A DNA stretch of 64,000 nt from Schistocerca nitens (Eukaryota; Arthropoda; Insecta; Orthoptera; Acrididae). Of this stretch, positions 23,277 through 33,989 are shown piece by piece; position 1 is the stretch's first letter, and each line of letters opens with the position of its first letter. Both the position numbers and the translations under genes were made by a program. Location of the stretch: NCBI RefSeq assembly GCF_023898315.1, contig NC_064622.1, positions 358,093,234 through 358,157,233 on the forward strand, in the 5' to 3' direction. The notes beneath the pieces are model-generated. The model saw only the letters and a list, made by a program, of their open reading frames with translations. It made no database searches and was not told the origin of the DNA.

Positions 23277-23824
23277 ACTAAACTAAACTCAGTCCGAACA
23301 TGCCATGAACGCCCAACGGTACTGACCGGCCGCCGTGTCATCCTCAGCCCACAGGCATCACTGGTGCGGATATGGAGGGGCGTGTGGTCAGCACACCGCT
23401 CTCCCGACCGTATGTCAGTTTACGAGACCGGAGTCGATACTTCTCAATCAAGCCGCTCCTCAGTTTGCCTCACAAGGGCTGAGTGCACCCCGCTTGCCAA
23501 CAGCGCTCGGCTGACTGGACGGTCACCCATCGAAGTGCTAGCCCAGCCCGACAGTCCTTAACTTCGGTGAATTGACGGGGCCGGCCGCGGTGGTCTCGCG
23601 GTTCTAGGCGCGCAGTCCGGAACCGTGCGACTGCTACGGTCGCAGGTTCGAATCCTGCCTCGGGCATGGATGTGTGTGATGTCCTTAGGTTAGTTAGGTT
23701 TAAGTAGTTCTAAGTTCTAGGGGACTGATGACCACAGCAGTTGAGTCCCATAGTACTCAGAGCCATTTGAACCATTTTTTGAATTGACGGGAACCGGTGT
23801 TACCACTGCGGGAAGGCCGTTGGC
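23277..23824 (-). mobile_element. 5S-rRNA-derived SINE (SINE3-like), split by SINE-A
   Basis: On the minus strand it begins GCCAACGGCCTTCCCGCAGT and contains the 5S internal promoter blocks AGTTAAG, GGGCTGGGCTAG and GATGGGTGACC (in 23518-23567), as in animal 5S rRNA. It then runs into a non-5S body (GGGTGCACTCAGCCCTTGTG) and ends in a TTTAGTTTAGT tail. A 15-bp duplication (AAATTTTGTCTCTAG) at 23262-23276 and 23825-23839 defines both ends. It is not a functional 5S gene. Confidence 0.9.
23580..23779 (+). mobile_element. SINE-A copy inside the 5S-type SINE
   Basis: Full-length copy flanked by a 12-bp duplication (TGAATTGACGGG) at 23568-23579 and 23780-23791. It splits the 5S head of the older SINE. 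Confidence 0.95.
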
Positions 23825-23839
23825 AAATTTTGTCTCTAG

Positions 23840-24197
23840 GGCATGCTGTAATGAAGACCTCCACCTGAGTGTGTCGTTACTGTTCACTGGCTGACGCATA
23901 CTGTGTTTTCCCGTTTCTTCAAGTGCCTCTTGTAGCGGGACCAGCCCCAATTGGCGCTACAGCCACGTTAACTTCACACAATGTGGCGTCCAGCTTTCTT
24001 TGCATGGCAGGGAGGCCTCTGGCAACATGCTCTCGTACTTTCATTCATTTCCAACGAGTAGTTAATGTATTATGTTGCTTTATCAAGCTCCCCCGTAAGT
24101 TTTACGGAACAGTGTGTACTACTAAACGGCTAAAACAGTAACCCGGACCCAGCTGAGGGTTCCTTACCTGATGACTACCAGAGACAACAAATACTTT
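23840..24197. other. No recognisable gene
   Basis: The 90-codon open frame 23869-24141 has no recognisable family. Confidence 0.45.
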
Positions 24198-24209
24198 ATT
24201 TTCAGTTTG

Positions 24210-24385
24210 GCCGGCCGGGGTGGCCGAGCGGTTACAGTCTGGAACCGCGCGACCGCTACGGTCGCAGGTTCGAATCCTGCCTCGGGCATGGATGTGTGTG
24301 ATGTCCTTAGGTTAGTAAGGTTTAAGTAGTTCTAAGTTCTAGGGGACTGAAGTTAAGTCCCATAGTGCTCAGAGCCATTTGAACC
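24210..24385 (+). mobile_element. SINE-A copy
   Basis: Flanked by ATTTTCAGTTTG at 24198-24209 and 24386-24397. Short internal deletions lie in the head (after GAGCGGTT) and in the tail (after GGGGACTGA). Confidence 0.93.
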
Positions 24386-24835
24386 ATTTTCAGTTTGTAT
24401 ATTACTAACGGAATTTCAAAGTTTAAAATTCTGTCATAATCTACTCACTAAGAGCCATAATATTCCTTAAAGGGTTTGACACAATAAGTCAAGTATTAAA
24501 GTTATAAACTGTGTATACATCTTCCGACGTCGTAAGTTGCGGCTCACGCATACTCAGATTATTTTAATCCATTATTTGAGAATGAGAGTGCTTATCGACT
24601 TGCAACAAACGTTCCACATAACTCCAAACCTTCCCTCTCTAATACCCCCTCCTCAAAATAATGAAAAGGAAAAAATTAATCACCGACTACATTACCTCTG
24701 TTCACGCAGTAAAGCATCAGCATCAAGAATCATGTCTTAATTCATTACTTCTTTACTGCTAACTCTGCCCGCAAAATGCAGACAGAATGTTCAGATACCG
24801 CAAAATATACCTGCCAATGATAGCATTGTACGACA

Positions 24836-24891
24836 AATTGTTCGGTAGATACGCCGTCTCATATTTATGACGGCGTATCTACCGAACAATT
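24836..24891. repeat. Perfect 23-bp inverted repeat, 10-nt loop
   Basis: AATTGTTCGGTAGATACGCC and its exact complement are separated by TCATATTTAT. See findings. Confidence 0.97.
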
Positions 24892-25029
24892 GAGAAAAAC
24901 TTTTTTTCCGGAAGTCTCCACGTTCTATTCATCAAATGAAGTATCATTTAATCCTCCGTCGATTCATGCAAACCGCAGCTCTGTGACAATTAGTGCTCCG
25001 TCTATCAGGGGTCGTTACTAATGTTTGAT

Positions 25030-25620
25030 TACAGAACCCAGTTCGTTACACTGGACGGCGAATGTTCAACAGAATCGAAAGTAGCATCGGGTGTGTTCCC
25101 GGAAGCGTAACTGGACCGACAGTATTCCCAGTATACATAAATGAATTATCAGACAGGATCGACAACATTACAAATTAATTTGATGACTCTGCAATTTTAT
25201 ACAGCAAAGTGTCGTCGTTGACGATCGTAATGAACTGCAGAGAGAATATATGTGAACTTAGTCTAATAAAGGCAGCGCTATGTAAATGTGGATAATTGTG
25301 AGATTATGCCTATAACAAAGAAAAACAATTTCATAGTGTCTGATTACAAGATTGTTGGTTAACATCTTGAGCACATTGTATCGTATAAGTGTTAAGGGTA
25401 ATACTAACAAGCTACGTGAAATGACAAGCACGTAAAATCAGTATTAGGGAAGGTGAATGGAAGACGTTGGTTTGTTGGAAGAGTTCTGAGAAACTGCGAT
25501 GCATCTATAAAGGAAATCACGTATATGAGGCTAGTGTGCCCAATTCGAGAATATTGTTAGAGGATTTGGAGCCCTTACCAAGTAGGGTAGGCAAGCGCTT
25601 CGACATCCTTTAGGTGCCGT
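25030..25620 (+). pseudogene. CR1-like LINE fragment
   Basis: The + strand reads VPGSVTGPTVFPVYINELSD at about 25101 (GVPQGSVLGPxLFLxYINDL in relatives), then FDDSAILYSKVSSL (FADD box with A changed to D). Near 25530 comes RLVCPIREYC, the LEYC block. Frameshifted and 5'-truncated. Probably the same clade as 9780-10860. Confidence 0.72.
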
Positions 25621-25925
25621 TGCGTGGTCGTAGGCGCCAGAGCAGCCGCGAGGAACCGCTCAGATGAATGGCTGTCGAAATCTGCGAGAAATACATTTTT
25701 AACGTGCTCAGAAAAGGTGTGCGGATGTGTTCTATTCTTCATGCACGTGTCAGTGTTGCACCCGTCCTTTATCGCGGCACAGGAGGGCGCGAAACAAGGG
25801 GCTGATGAAGCATAAACACCCTCTTCTGCTATGGATCACGTTCACATTTCGTCGAATGATTCTGAACGGTCCCTAGTCGTTCCAGCAACTACACTAGAGC
25901 CAAAATTGCTTTCGCACTACGTTCA
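25620..25925 (+). repeat. Unclassified dispersed repeat, copy 1
   Basis: TTCATGCACGTGTCAGTGTT, TTTCGTCGAATGATTCTGAA and GCCAAAATTGCTTTCGCAC recur, in the same order, at 35280-35500 (inverted), 35815-35880 and 38950-39080. There is no coding motif and no terminal repeat. Confidence 0.7.
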
Positions 25926-26160
25926 AGATCGAGCAGTGGTTACCACATCGGACTCACATTCGGGAAGATGATGGTTCAAGCCCACGTCTGGCCATCCTGA
26001 TTTAGGTCTTCCGTAACTTCCCTAAATCACTTTAGGCAAATGCCAGGACGGTTCCTTTGAAAGGCTCAGCCGACTTCCTTCCCCATCCTTCCCTAATCCG
26101 TTGGCACTGATGACCTCGCTGTTTTGTTTCCTTTCCCAAATCAACCAACCAACCAACCAC
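25925..26160 (+). mobile_element. SINE family C copy
   Basis: GATCGAGCAGTGGTTACCAC and GATGATGGTTCAAGCCCACG form the head. The body is well preserved and the tail is CAACCAACCAACCAACC. Confidence 0.88.
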
Positions 26161-26410
26161 ATTACAAATGGTTCAGATCATGTCCAGTGGGGTTGCAATC
26201 AACAATCTGTGGGAGAGTCTCGATCGGGCTGTTCGATCCATGGAGCCTTAACCGAGAAACCTACCCCAGCTGGCCAAGGCATTGGAGTCGCCATGGCTCC
26301 ACATCCCTGTCAGTACCTTCCAGTACCATAATGACTCTCTTTCGCGCTGCAAAAGGTCGCGGTTCAGTCTTTTGACAGGTGGTCACACTAATGTCTCTGG
26401 ACAGTGTGCA
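26150..26410 (+). pseudogene. Tc1-like 3' fragment
   Basis: NNLWESLDRAVRSMEP near 26199 and TGGTCACACTAATGTCTCTGGAC at the end match the C-terminal coding part and right terminal repeat of the Tc1 family seen at 1605 and 56059. It abuts the SINE at 25925. Confidence 0.72.
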
Positions 26411-26751
26411 ACGCTGAGTACGGCTTTTCTATTTTTGGAGCTGCCTACAATAACTGTGCGACTATTATGCTGCCAGCAACGTACATAGCGCGTAGAGTTC
26501 ACTAGCGAAGAAAGAGATTAGCGCGTGTACGAAAACATGCAGACAGTAATTTTCTCCTCTCCCAGTACGTGAATGGAACACGACAGAAAATTCATCATAT
26601 TTTTTAAATGAACCCACTGCAGTTTGACTGTATTGCTTATTTAATTACGACCTAGGTTTCGGCCTTTTATGCCATTTTCAAGTAATTGCTTTAACCGTTC
26701 ACATTCAAACACTTCCTCAAATGCCTTGCTAGGCAAGCCAGTAAACAGTTT

Positions 26752-26918
26752 TTCATGTTGCTGAGGAAGTCATACAATAATTTTTAAACGAACACACCGC
26801 CATTTGACTGTATTGTAATGGGTCATAATCAAATAAACAGGAACACAGTCAAGTGGCAACGTGTTCGTTTGAAAATTATTGTATGACTGTTGCTCAGCAA
26901 CATCAAAAACTATTCATG
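26752..26918. repeat. Foldback with arms of about 65 bp
   Basis: TTGCTGAGGAAGTCATACAA on the left pairs with TTGTATGACTGTTGCTCAGC on the right. The arms extend through the ACGAACACACCGCCATTTG and CAAGTGGCAACGTGTTCGT segments. Confidence 0.85.
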
Positions 26919-27114
26919 TTGTTACTGTGTACCCTCCACCTTGCACTGTGCAGTGGCTCATGGAGTATTTATGTATAGTCGTAGATCTTCTTCCACTTGG
27001 GCTTGATGCCCACCAGACAGTGCCTAGTGCAGTGGAAACGGACTCCGAGCATTAGGAGTCTTCACAGCAGAAAGCAGAGTCAAGCCTCAGTGGACTAGTC
27101 TTGTTGCTCTCCGG

Positions 27115-27288
27115 GCCGGCCGCGGTGGCCTAGCGGTTCTAGGCGCTCAGTCCTGAACCACGCGACTGCTACGGTCGCAGGTTCGAATCCTGCCTCGGGC
27201 ATGGATGTGTGTGATGTCCTTAGGTTAGTTAGGGGACTGATGACCACAGATGTTAAGTCCCATAGTGCTCAGAGCCATTTGAACCATT
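27115..27288 (+). mobile_element. SINE-A copy with internal deletion
   Basis: Flanked by TTGCTCTCCGG at 27104-27114 and 27289-27299. About 25 bp of the tail (GTTTAAGTAGTTCTAAG region) is missing. Confidence 0.93.
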
Positions 27289-27299
27289 TTGCTCTCCGG

Positions 27300-27780
27300 T
27301 TCCGGGAACGGATCGACCAGCGCGGCCTACCTGCCAGGCTACTGTGCTGATCTGCGGCGGGCGCCTGTCTCGGCTGTACAAGGCCAGCTGCCTGCGGACC
27401 ACCTGTCGTCCTTCCCACACCGCTGTACGTTTCCCCCCAGAGCTTTCCTGCTTTCACTGCAGGCTTTGGCCGCTCTATCGGTTTATTGCAGTTATTTCTA
27501 TAGCTGGCTGCACCTCGTTCCTCTTCTTCTTCTTCTCCTCAAACTCTACTCCTCTTCCTGCGGCCGAAGTATTCTGACACCAGGGTGACAACCGTCGCCT
27601 ACGGCACGCATCTCATGTCGATTTACGCTCTATTTTGGCGTACTGTCGGTATTTCCGCTACTCATTTATTGCTTATTTAGAGTGGAAAATTCCACCCGGT
27701 TTGGATTTTCAGTATTTGCACGGTGTAATGAAGGCATGACGGACGTGAAAGTTTCATAATACATAGTACTATAATAAATT
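27300..27780. other. GC-rich unique block, no gene assigned
   Basis: 27300-27460 is unusually GC-rich and open in more than one frame (for example 27289-27588, 99 codons). It resembles neither a repeat nor a known domain to me. It could be a non-coding exon, a promoter-like CpG-rich patch, or nothing. Confidence 0.3.
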
Positions 27781-27803
27781 TACATGTTAGATGTTAGATA
27801 GAC

Positions 27804-28166
27804 ATGGGCGACTGGAATGCAGTTGTAGGGGAAGGAGTAGAAGAAAAGGTTACAGGAGAATATGGGCTAGGGACAAGGAATGAAAGAGGAGAAAGGCTAA
27901 TTGAGTTCTGTCACAAGTTTCAGCTAGTAATAGCGAATACCCTGTTCAAGAATCACAAGAGGAGGAGGTATACTTGGAAAAGGCCGGGAGATACGGGAAG
28001 ATTTCAATTAGATTACATCATGGTCAGACAGAGATTCCGAAATCAGATACTGGATTGTAAGGCGTACTCAGGAGCAGATATAGACTCAGATCACAATATA
28101 GTAGTGATGAAGAGTAGGATGAAGTTCAAGACATTAGTCAGGAAGAATCAATACGCAAAGAAGTGA
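27804..28166 (+). pseudogene. RTE-like endonuclease domain (AP-endonuclease type), C-terminal part
   Basis: Begins MGDWNAVVG, which corresponds to the GDFN/GDWN motif of exonuclease-endonuclease-phosphatase enzymes. It ends with LDYIMVRQRF and DIDSDHNIVVMK; the SDH holds the catalytic His. The domain would nick target DNA to prime reverse transcription. The N-terminal half is missing, and a TGA after NQYAKK ends it 204 bases before the RT frame. Confidence 0.88.
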
Positions 28167-28369
28167 GATACGGAAGTACTAAGGAATGACGAGATACGTT
28201 TGAAGTTCTCTAACGCTATAATACAGCAATAAGGAATAGCGCAGTAGGCAGTACAGTTGAAGAGGAATGGACATCTCTAAAAAGGGCCATCACAGAAGTT
28301 GGGAAGGAAAACATAGGTACAAAGAAGGTAGCTGCGAAGAAACCATGGGTAACAGAAGAAATACTTCAG

Positions 28370-30238
28370 TTGATTGATGAAAGGAGGAAGTACAAACATG
28401 TTCCGGGAAAATCAGGAATACAGAAATACAAGTCGCTGAGGAATAAAATAAATAGGAAGTGCAGGGAAGCTAAGACGAAATGGCTGCAGGAAAAATGTGA
28501 AGACATCGAAAAAGATATGATTGTCGGAAGGACAGACTCAGCATACAGGAAAGTCAAAACAACCTTTGGTGACATTAAAAGCAACGGTGGTAACATTAAG
28601 AGTGCAACGGGAATTCCACTATTAAATGCAGAGGAGAGAGCAGATAGGTGGAAAGAATATATTGAAAGCCTCTATGAGGGTGAAGATTTGTCTGATGTGA
28701 TAGAAGAAGAAAAAGGAGTCGATTTAGAAGAGATAGGGGATCCAGTATTAGAATCGGAATTTAAAAGAGCTTTGGAGGACTTACGGTCAAATAAGGCAGA
28801 AGGGATAGATAACATTCCATCAAAATTTCTAAAATCATTGGGGGAAGTGGCAACAAAACGACTATTCACGTTGGTGTGTAGAATATATGAGTCTGGCGAC
28901 ATACCATCTGACTTTCGGAAAAGCATCATCCATTCAATTCCGAAGACGGCAAGAGCTGACAAGTGCGAGAATTATCGCACAATCAGCTTAACAGCTCATG
29001 CATCGAAGCTGCTTACAAGAATAATATACAGAAGAATGGAAAAGAAAATTGAGAATGCGCTAGGTGACGATCAGTTTGGCTTTAGGAAAAGTAAAGGGAC
29101 GAGAGAGGCAATTGTGACGTTACGGCTAGTAATGGAAGCAAGGCTAAAGAAAAATCGAGACACTTTCATAGGATTTGTCGACCTGGAAAAAGCGTTCGAC
29201 AATATAAAATTGTGCAAGCTGTTCGAGATTCTGAAAAAAGTAGGGGTAAGCTATAGGGAGAGACGGGTCATACACAATATGTACAACAACCAAGAGGGAA
29301 TAATAAGAGTGGACGATCAAGAATGAAGTGCTCGTATTAAGAAGGGAGTAAGACAAGGCTGTAGCCTTTCGTCCCTACTCTTCAATCTGTACATCGAGGA
29401 AGCAATGATGGAAATAAAAGAAAGGTTCAGGAGTGGAATTAAAATACAAGGTAAAAGGATATCAATGATACGATTCGCTGATGACATTGCTATCCTGAGT
29501 GAAAGTGAAGAAGAATTAAATGAACTGCTGAACGGAATGAACAGTCTAATGAGTACACAGTATGGTTTGAGAGTAAATCGGAAAAAGACGAAGGTAATGA
29601 GAAGTAGTAGAAATGAGAACAGCGAGAAACTTAACATCAGGATTGATGGTCACGAAGTCAATGAAGTTAAGGAATTCTGCTACCTATGCAGTAAAATAAC
29701 CAATGACGGACGGAGCAAGGAGGACATCAAAGGCAGACTCGCTATGGCAAAAAAGGCATTTCTGGCCAAGAGAAGTCTACTAATATCAAATACCGGCTTT
29801 AATTTGAGGAAGAAATTTCTGAGGATGTACGTCTGGAGTACAGCATTGTATGGTAGTGAAACATGGACTGTGGGAAAACCGGAACAGAAGAGAATCGAAG
29901 CATTTGAGATGTGGTGCTATAGACGAATGTTGAAAATTAGGTGGACTGATAAGGTAAGGAATGCGGAGGTTCTACGCAGAATCGGAGAGGAAAGGAATAT
30001 GTGGAAAACACTGATAAGGAGAAGGGACAGGATGATAGGACATCTGCTAAGACATGAGGGAATGACTTCCATGGTACTAGAGGGAGCTGTAGAGGGCAAA
30101 AACTGTAGAGGAAGACAGAGATTGGAATACGTCAAGCAAATAATTGAGAACATAGGTTGCAAGTGCTACTCTGAGATGAAGAGGTTGGCACAGGAAAGGA
30201 ATTCGTTGCAGGCCGCATCAAACCAGTCAGTAGACTGA
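28370..30238 (+). pseudogene. RTE-like reverse transcriptase, single in-frame stop
   Basis: The same frame is open from 28370 to 30238 except for one TGA at 29324-29326 (after IIRVDDQE). RT motifs in order: LRSNKAEGIDNIPSKFLKSL, then IPKTARADKCENYRTISLTA, then DDQFGFRKSKGTREAIVTLR. These are followed by FIGFVDLEKAFDNI (first catalytic Asp), KKGVRQGCSLSSLLFNLYIE, and MIRFADDIAILSES with the catalytic Asp pair. The C-terminus has YGSETWTVGKPEQKRIEAFE. About 620 codons long. Apart from the stop it looks well preserved. Confidence 0.92.
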
Positions 30239-30241
30239 TGA

Positions 30242-30242
<1 letters not shown>

Positions 30243-30274
<32 letters not shown>
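30243..30274 (+). repeat. Poly(A) tail of the RTE copy
   Basis: A near-pure A run directly after the RT stop region marks target-primed integration. Confidence 0.95.
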
Positions 30275-30278
<4 letters not shown>

Positions 30279-30529
30279 TGATTGAGTACAATAGAGATTA
30301 GTATGTACCGTATCAAAATACATTTGTTTCATAGTATCATTAAATATAAAAGATAATCAAGTATGAAACAAACATGGGGCGGACGTTGCTTACGCAGTTG
30401 GGTGTGGGTATGGAAGTGCGCTCTATTGGCAACTAGAAAAGAACAGATCAAACGTTTACTGTTGCGCCAGTTGTCTGCAGCACCCTGAAGGGTATCACGT
30501 TGCAAAATGTCGTTTCCTATCCCGTAATG

Positions 30530-31020
30530 TCGCCGGAGATGAAACACGGTGAGCCAGAGAGAAAGTGCCAGAGCCAATAGTGGAACCACATGGATTCACG
30601 TCTATCGAAAAAGTCCTAAATGTCGTTATGTTAACGTTAATATTAACGGACGACAACATCGTGTCCCGAGATAATGCCTGCCTACTTGTTACCAAGATTA
30701 TTTCGGCTCGCTGCAGAAGTTTCGCTGGGAAACCCTTACATATCCTCCATACCGTCCCAAACACTCCGCATACGATTTCCATATTTTTGGGGCCCTGAAG
30801 GAAGATATTCGCGGCCGGCGACTTGCTTCGGACGAAGTGGTACACCCCCGGATACAACCACGGGTCCGTAGGCAACCGCAAACGTGTTTCCATAAAGGCT
30901 TTGACCCCTCTTCTCTTTCAGTGGGGTAAATGTATTAACAATTATGGCGATTACTTTTGAGATAATAAACAGCAGAGTTAATTTTTTTATCCTGTCTCGT
31001 TGTCATTTGATTGTACGTAA
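30530..31020 (+). pseudogene. Mariner transposase C-terminal remnant
   Basis: VSRDNACLLVTKIISARC at about 30661 holds the second Asp (HDNARPHVA in relatives). IRFPYFWGPEGRYSR and the matching frame HTISIFLGP overlay the SPDLxPCDFHIFGxLKEDIRG block. The end resembles KCINNYGDYVEK, shifted out of frame. No left terminus was found. Confidence 0.68.
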
Positions 31021-31460
31021 CGTAGACATTCGTGGCACTACACAAAATTTTCTGCAGATCGATGCAAGGTTTCCGATAAGTCGTCGAACGCAAACGTGTG
31101 AGCATTATTGAACGTTATTCCACTTAACATTTCTATCTTAGAATTCGTCTTACAGGTTTCTAGAGTTTGTTGAGGGAACTCACCAGAAAGGGTTATGACG
31201 AGGAATCGACGTCCGGAAACCTACTGTTGGATATAAGTTTCAAGATCTCATCACTTTCAAATTCCCGTTTATGTTACGGACAGAAACTGTGGTGAGTGAG
31301 CTGTTGTGAGGTTCCTGCTGTAATTAGGACATCACATTCCATTTTCGTCCGACTACAATAACGACTGCGAGAAACTAATACTTCCGGAAGTATAAGGTTT
31401 AACTGTGGTGCTGCCTGGAGGCGCCGCCCTCTCTACTTCGAGGAGGACGTCTTCCGTCTC

Positions 31461-31637
31461 CTAGGCGCGCAGTCCGGAACCGTGCGACTGCTACGGTCGC
31501 AGGTTCGAATCCTGCCTCGGGCATGGATGTGTGTGATGTCCTTAGGTTAGTTAGGTTTAAGTAGTTCTAAGTTCTAGGGGACTGATAACCACAGCAGTTG
31601 AGTCCCATAGTGCTCAGAGCCATTTGAACCATTTTTT
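31461..31637 (+). mobile_element. SINE-A copy, 5'-truncated
   Basis: Begins inside the head (CTAGGCGCGCAGTCCGGAAC). Flanked by CTTCCGTCTC at 31451-31460 and 31638-31647. Confidence 0.93.
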
Positions 31638-31649
31638 CTTCCGTCTCGT

Positions 31650-33190
31650 AGAAGAGGACCCGACGACGACTACATGAAGCATTTCCACTCCCATGGGCAC
31701 CCCTGTAGAACACACAGTTCAGTGGTCATTGTCTCCGATGTGTCTGTACCGTGAAACGGGAGATTTGAAAGTGATCTAATCTTCAACCTATTTTACATTC
31801 AAATGGCACATTTTCAGGCAGGGATTCCTTATCAAAACTTTATCTACTAAGTCCCCTTACAGTCGCTAGAAGCTTGTAATAGCAACTGTGAAACGTCCCG
31901 TATATACCGCTGAAAATGATTTGAGCCATTTGAGCATCAGTGAACTTCTGTGGGCTTACATCATGGGCGAAAAGAGAATGAAATAATAAGTCTTCAGTCC
32001 TTGAAAACAAATCGCCTTATGAAGAAATAAAAACAAAACAAAAACAAAAGTAACCACAGTCTGTTAGAAAGTGCACATTTTTGAAATTGAAATCTGCTCT
32101 TGTATAACGTTCAATACTACATCGCTCAATCACTGCATTGTAAGATACTGAAGACGTCTTTGCCTTGATGACTACAAGGTAGTGGAAACGTTGCTGCCCG
32201 AGCCTCCACCTCCTTTCCTGAGGATATCCACTTGCGGCGACGCACTGCAAGTTTCAACTGATCTCAAGAGTTCCCAGTAGAATTCAGGCTGGAGGCCACA
32301 CCCTTCGGTTGATGCCGGTCGCTTGCAGGAAGGTCTCCACGTGGAGTACTCGTGCATTAACAAAGACGTAACTATCGCCGAAATGTTGATCGTAGGGCTG
32401 GAAGACAGATTGGGATATCAAGTTACAATACTGCACAAACCTGAAATTATCTCCGATAGCGATGCAAGGGTCCGACATCCCTATACGAAATCAGTCCAAA
32501 ATAAGACTGATCGCTGATCTGCTGAACCGGTGGGGCTGCATCCGTGACTTGATTATTGGTACTTAACCGGCTGGTCACACTTATGTGATGGTGTTGCTTG
32601 CTGGTAAGGAGAACCCGACGCTCTTCATCCACATTCTGATGTTCTCTGCACACAGACTTCGCGCATCGCAGTGCTAGGAGGAGGTGGCGGAACATATGTT
32701 CGGACTGCTCAAGACAAAAATCTTGACTAACCTTCCAGGAGACGTTGAAGTGTGCAACATCAGCTAAAGTGTCCTACACTAATTACTCCATGAAATCTCT
32801 TGCCTCCGTAGGTGTTCTCTAAAATTAGGCCAGGAAAGGTTTTTACTTTTGGCTAGTTAGCCCCAAATTCTTCATCGTGCAAATGAAATTACTTTTAATT
32901 ACATCAGTTTCCCTTGAGTAACGCTCTACTCGTATTTTCCCTTGTGAAAAGGAAATTCACACAATCACGTAACTGTCAAATAGTTTTCTCTCTAAAAAAA
33001 ATTATACTATTGGAGGCAGTATGTCATTGTCTTTTTCTCTTATCTGGCTTATACAGACGTAATTTTACGAGATGTACGAAAGTCGAGGATCAAGCGAGAG
33101 AGTGCAAGGTTGAAACAATAGATTCGAATTTGGAAGGAGAAGGTTCTGAATGCTATCTTTCCAACTGATTAACGTTTTCTTCAGGTACTG
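31650..33190. other. No recognisable gene
   Basis: Short open frames at 32017-32250, 32172-32363 and 32323-32517 overlap each other on both strands and lack motifs. It is probably old repeat. Confidence 0.45.
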
Positions 33191-33204
33191 TCAATAAGGT
33201 CACA

Positions 33205-33407
33205 GTCGCCGGCCGGGGTGGCCGTGCGGTTCGAGGCGCTACAGCCTGGAACCGGGCGACCGCTACGGTCGCAGGTTCGAATCCTGCCTCGGGCATGGAT
33301 GTGTGTGATGTCCTTAGGTTAGTTAGGTTTAATTAGTTCTAAGTTCTAGGCGACTGATGACCTCAGAAGTTAAGTCGCATAGTGCTCAGAGCCATTTGAA
33401 CCATCTG
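33205..33407 (+). mobile_element. SINE-A copy
   Basis: Full length, flanked by AATAAGGTCACA at 33193-33204 and 33408-33419. It has the GGTTTAATTAGTTC and AAGTCGCATAG tail variants, also seen at 8617, 21336 and 52347, so it belongs to the same subfamily. Confidence 0.94.
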
Positions 33408-33464
33408 AATAAGGTCACATCAGTTTCAATAAAGTCGTTGTAAAACACTAAAACAGCTACGGCC

Positions 33465-33545
33465 CGAAGTTTCGATTGTCTTTGCACCGGTTCTCTTCAG
33501 GGCGACCTGAAGACGACGGTTGCAAAGACGGTTGAAACGTTTGTG
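33465..33545. repeat. Imperfect inverted repeat
   Basis: TTTGCACCGGTTCTCTTCAGG and CCTGAAGACGACGGTTGCAAA are near-complementary around a GCGA loop. It is likely part of an old foldback or MITE. Confidence 0.7.
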
Positions 33546-33694
33546 GTACATTTGCTTCAGTGTTTTATTATGACGCGGCCTAGCAGCCAAAATTATTTTA
33601 TTCAAATTGACACTGGCCGTGGAAGCCCACTAACTTTTACAAGGAAACGTCAGATATCCTTTCTCATAATCAGTAACTACACTATGAACGACCA

Positions 33695-33985
33695 CCTCGA
33701 CAGGCCCTAAAGGCCCAAGGGATGTCTGCCGGCCGCCATATCATCCTCTGCGTTGCGGCGTGTGGTGAGCACGCCGCTCTACGGGCAGTTTTGCAAACTG
33801 TCCAGACCGTGTAGCCGCTACTGCACGGTCAAGTAGCTCCGTAACTGGCGTCGCGAAGCTGAGTGCACCTCGTACCGGTCCTCCTATAAAGGAAAAATTT
33901 TTGTTAGTACCGGAAATCGAACCAAGGTTCTCTGCATGGCAGCTATGTACGCTGACTACTCAGCCACGGAAGCGGTCTGCATTGC
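33695..33985 (-). mobile_element. SINE family G: tRNA-like head on the 5S-SINE body
   Basis: The minus-strand head reads CGTGGCTGAGTAGTCAGCG (A box) and GGTTCGATTTCCGGT (B box). The body then has GGTGCACTCAGC, GTGCTCACCACACGCC and GAGGATGATATGGCGGCCGG, all close to the body of the 5S-type SINE at 23277. Confidence 0.82.
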
Positions 33986-33989
33986 ATAT

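Larger units (their letters stand above)
27804..30275 (+). mobile_element. RTE-like LINE, 5'-truncated, with poly(A)
   Basis: The copy starts inside the endonuclease domain and ends in a poly(A) run of about 32 bases (30243-30274). Two coding blocks follow each other on the + strand: endonuclease (27804-28166) and RT (28370-30238). Its closest relatives here are the copies at 13070, 46231 and 49865 (inverted), which instead end in ACA repeats. Confidence 0.92.

Noticed and set aside
23518..23824. Possible 5S rRNA gene
   Set aside because: The head is diverged, lacks a proper 3' end and terminator, and runs into a SINE body flanked by a target duplication.
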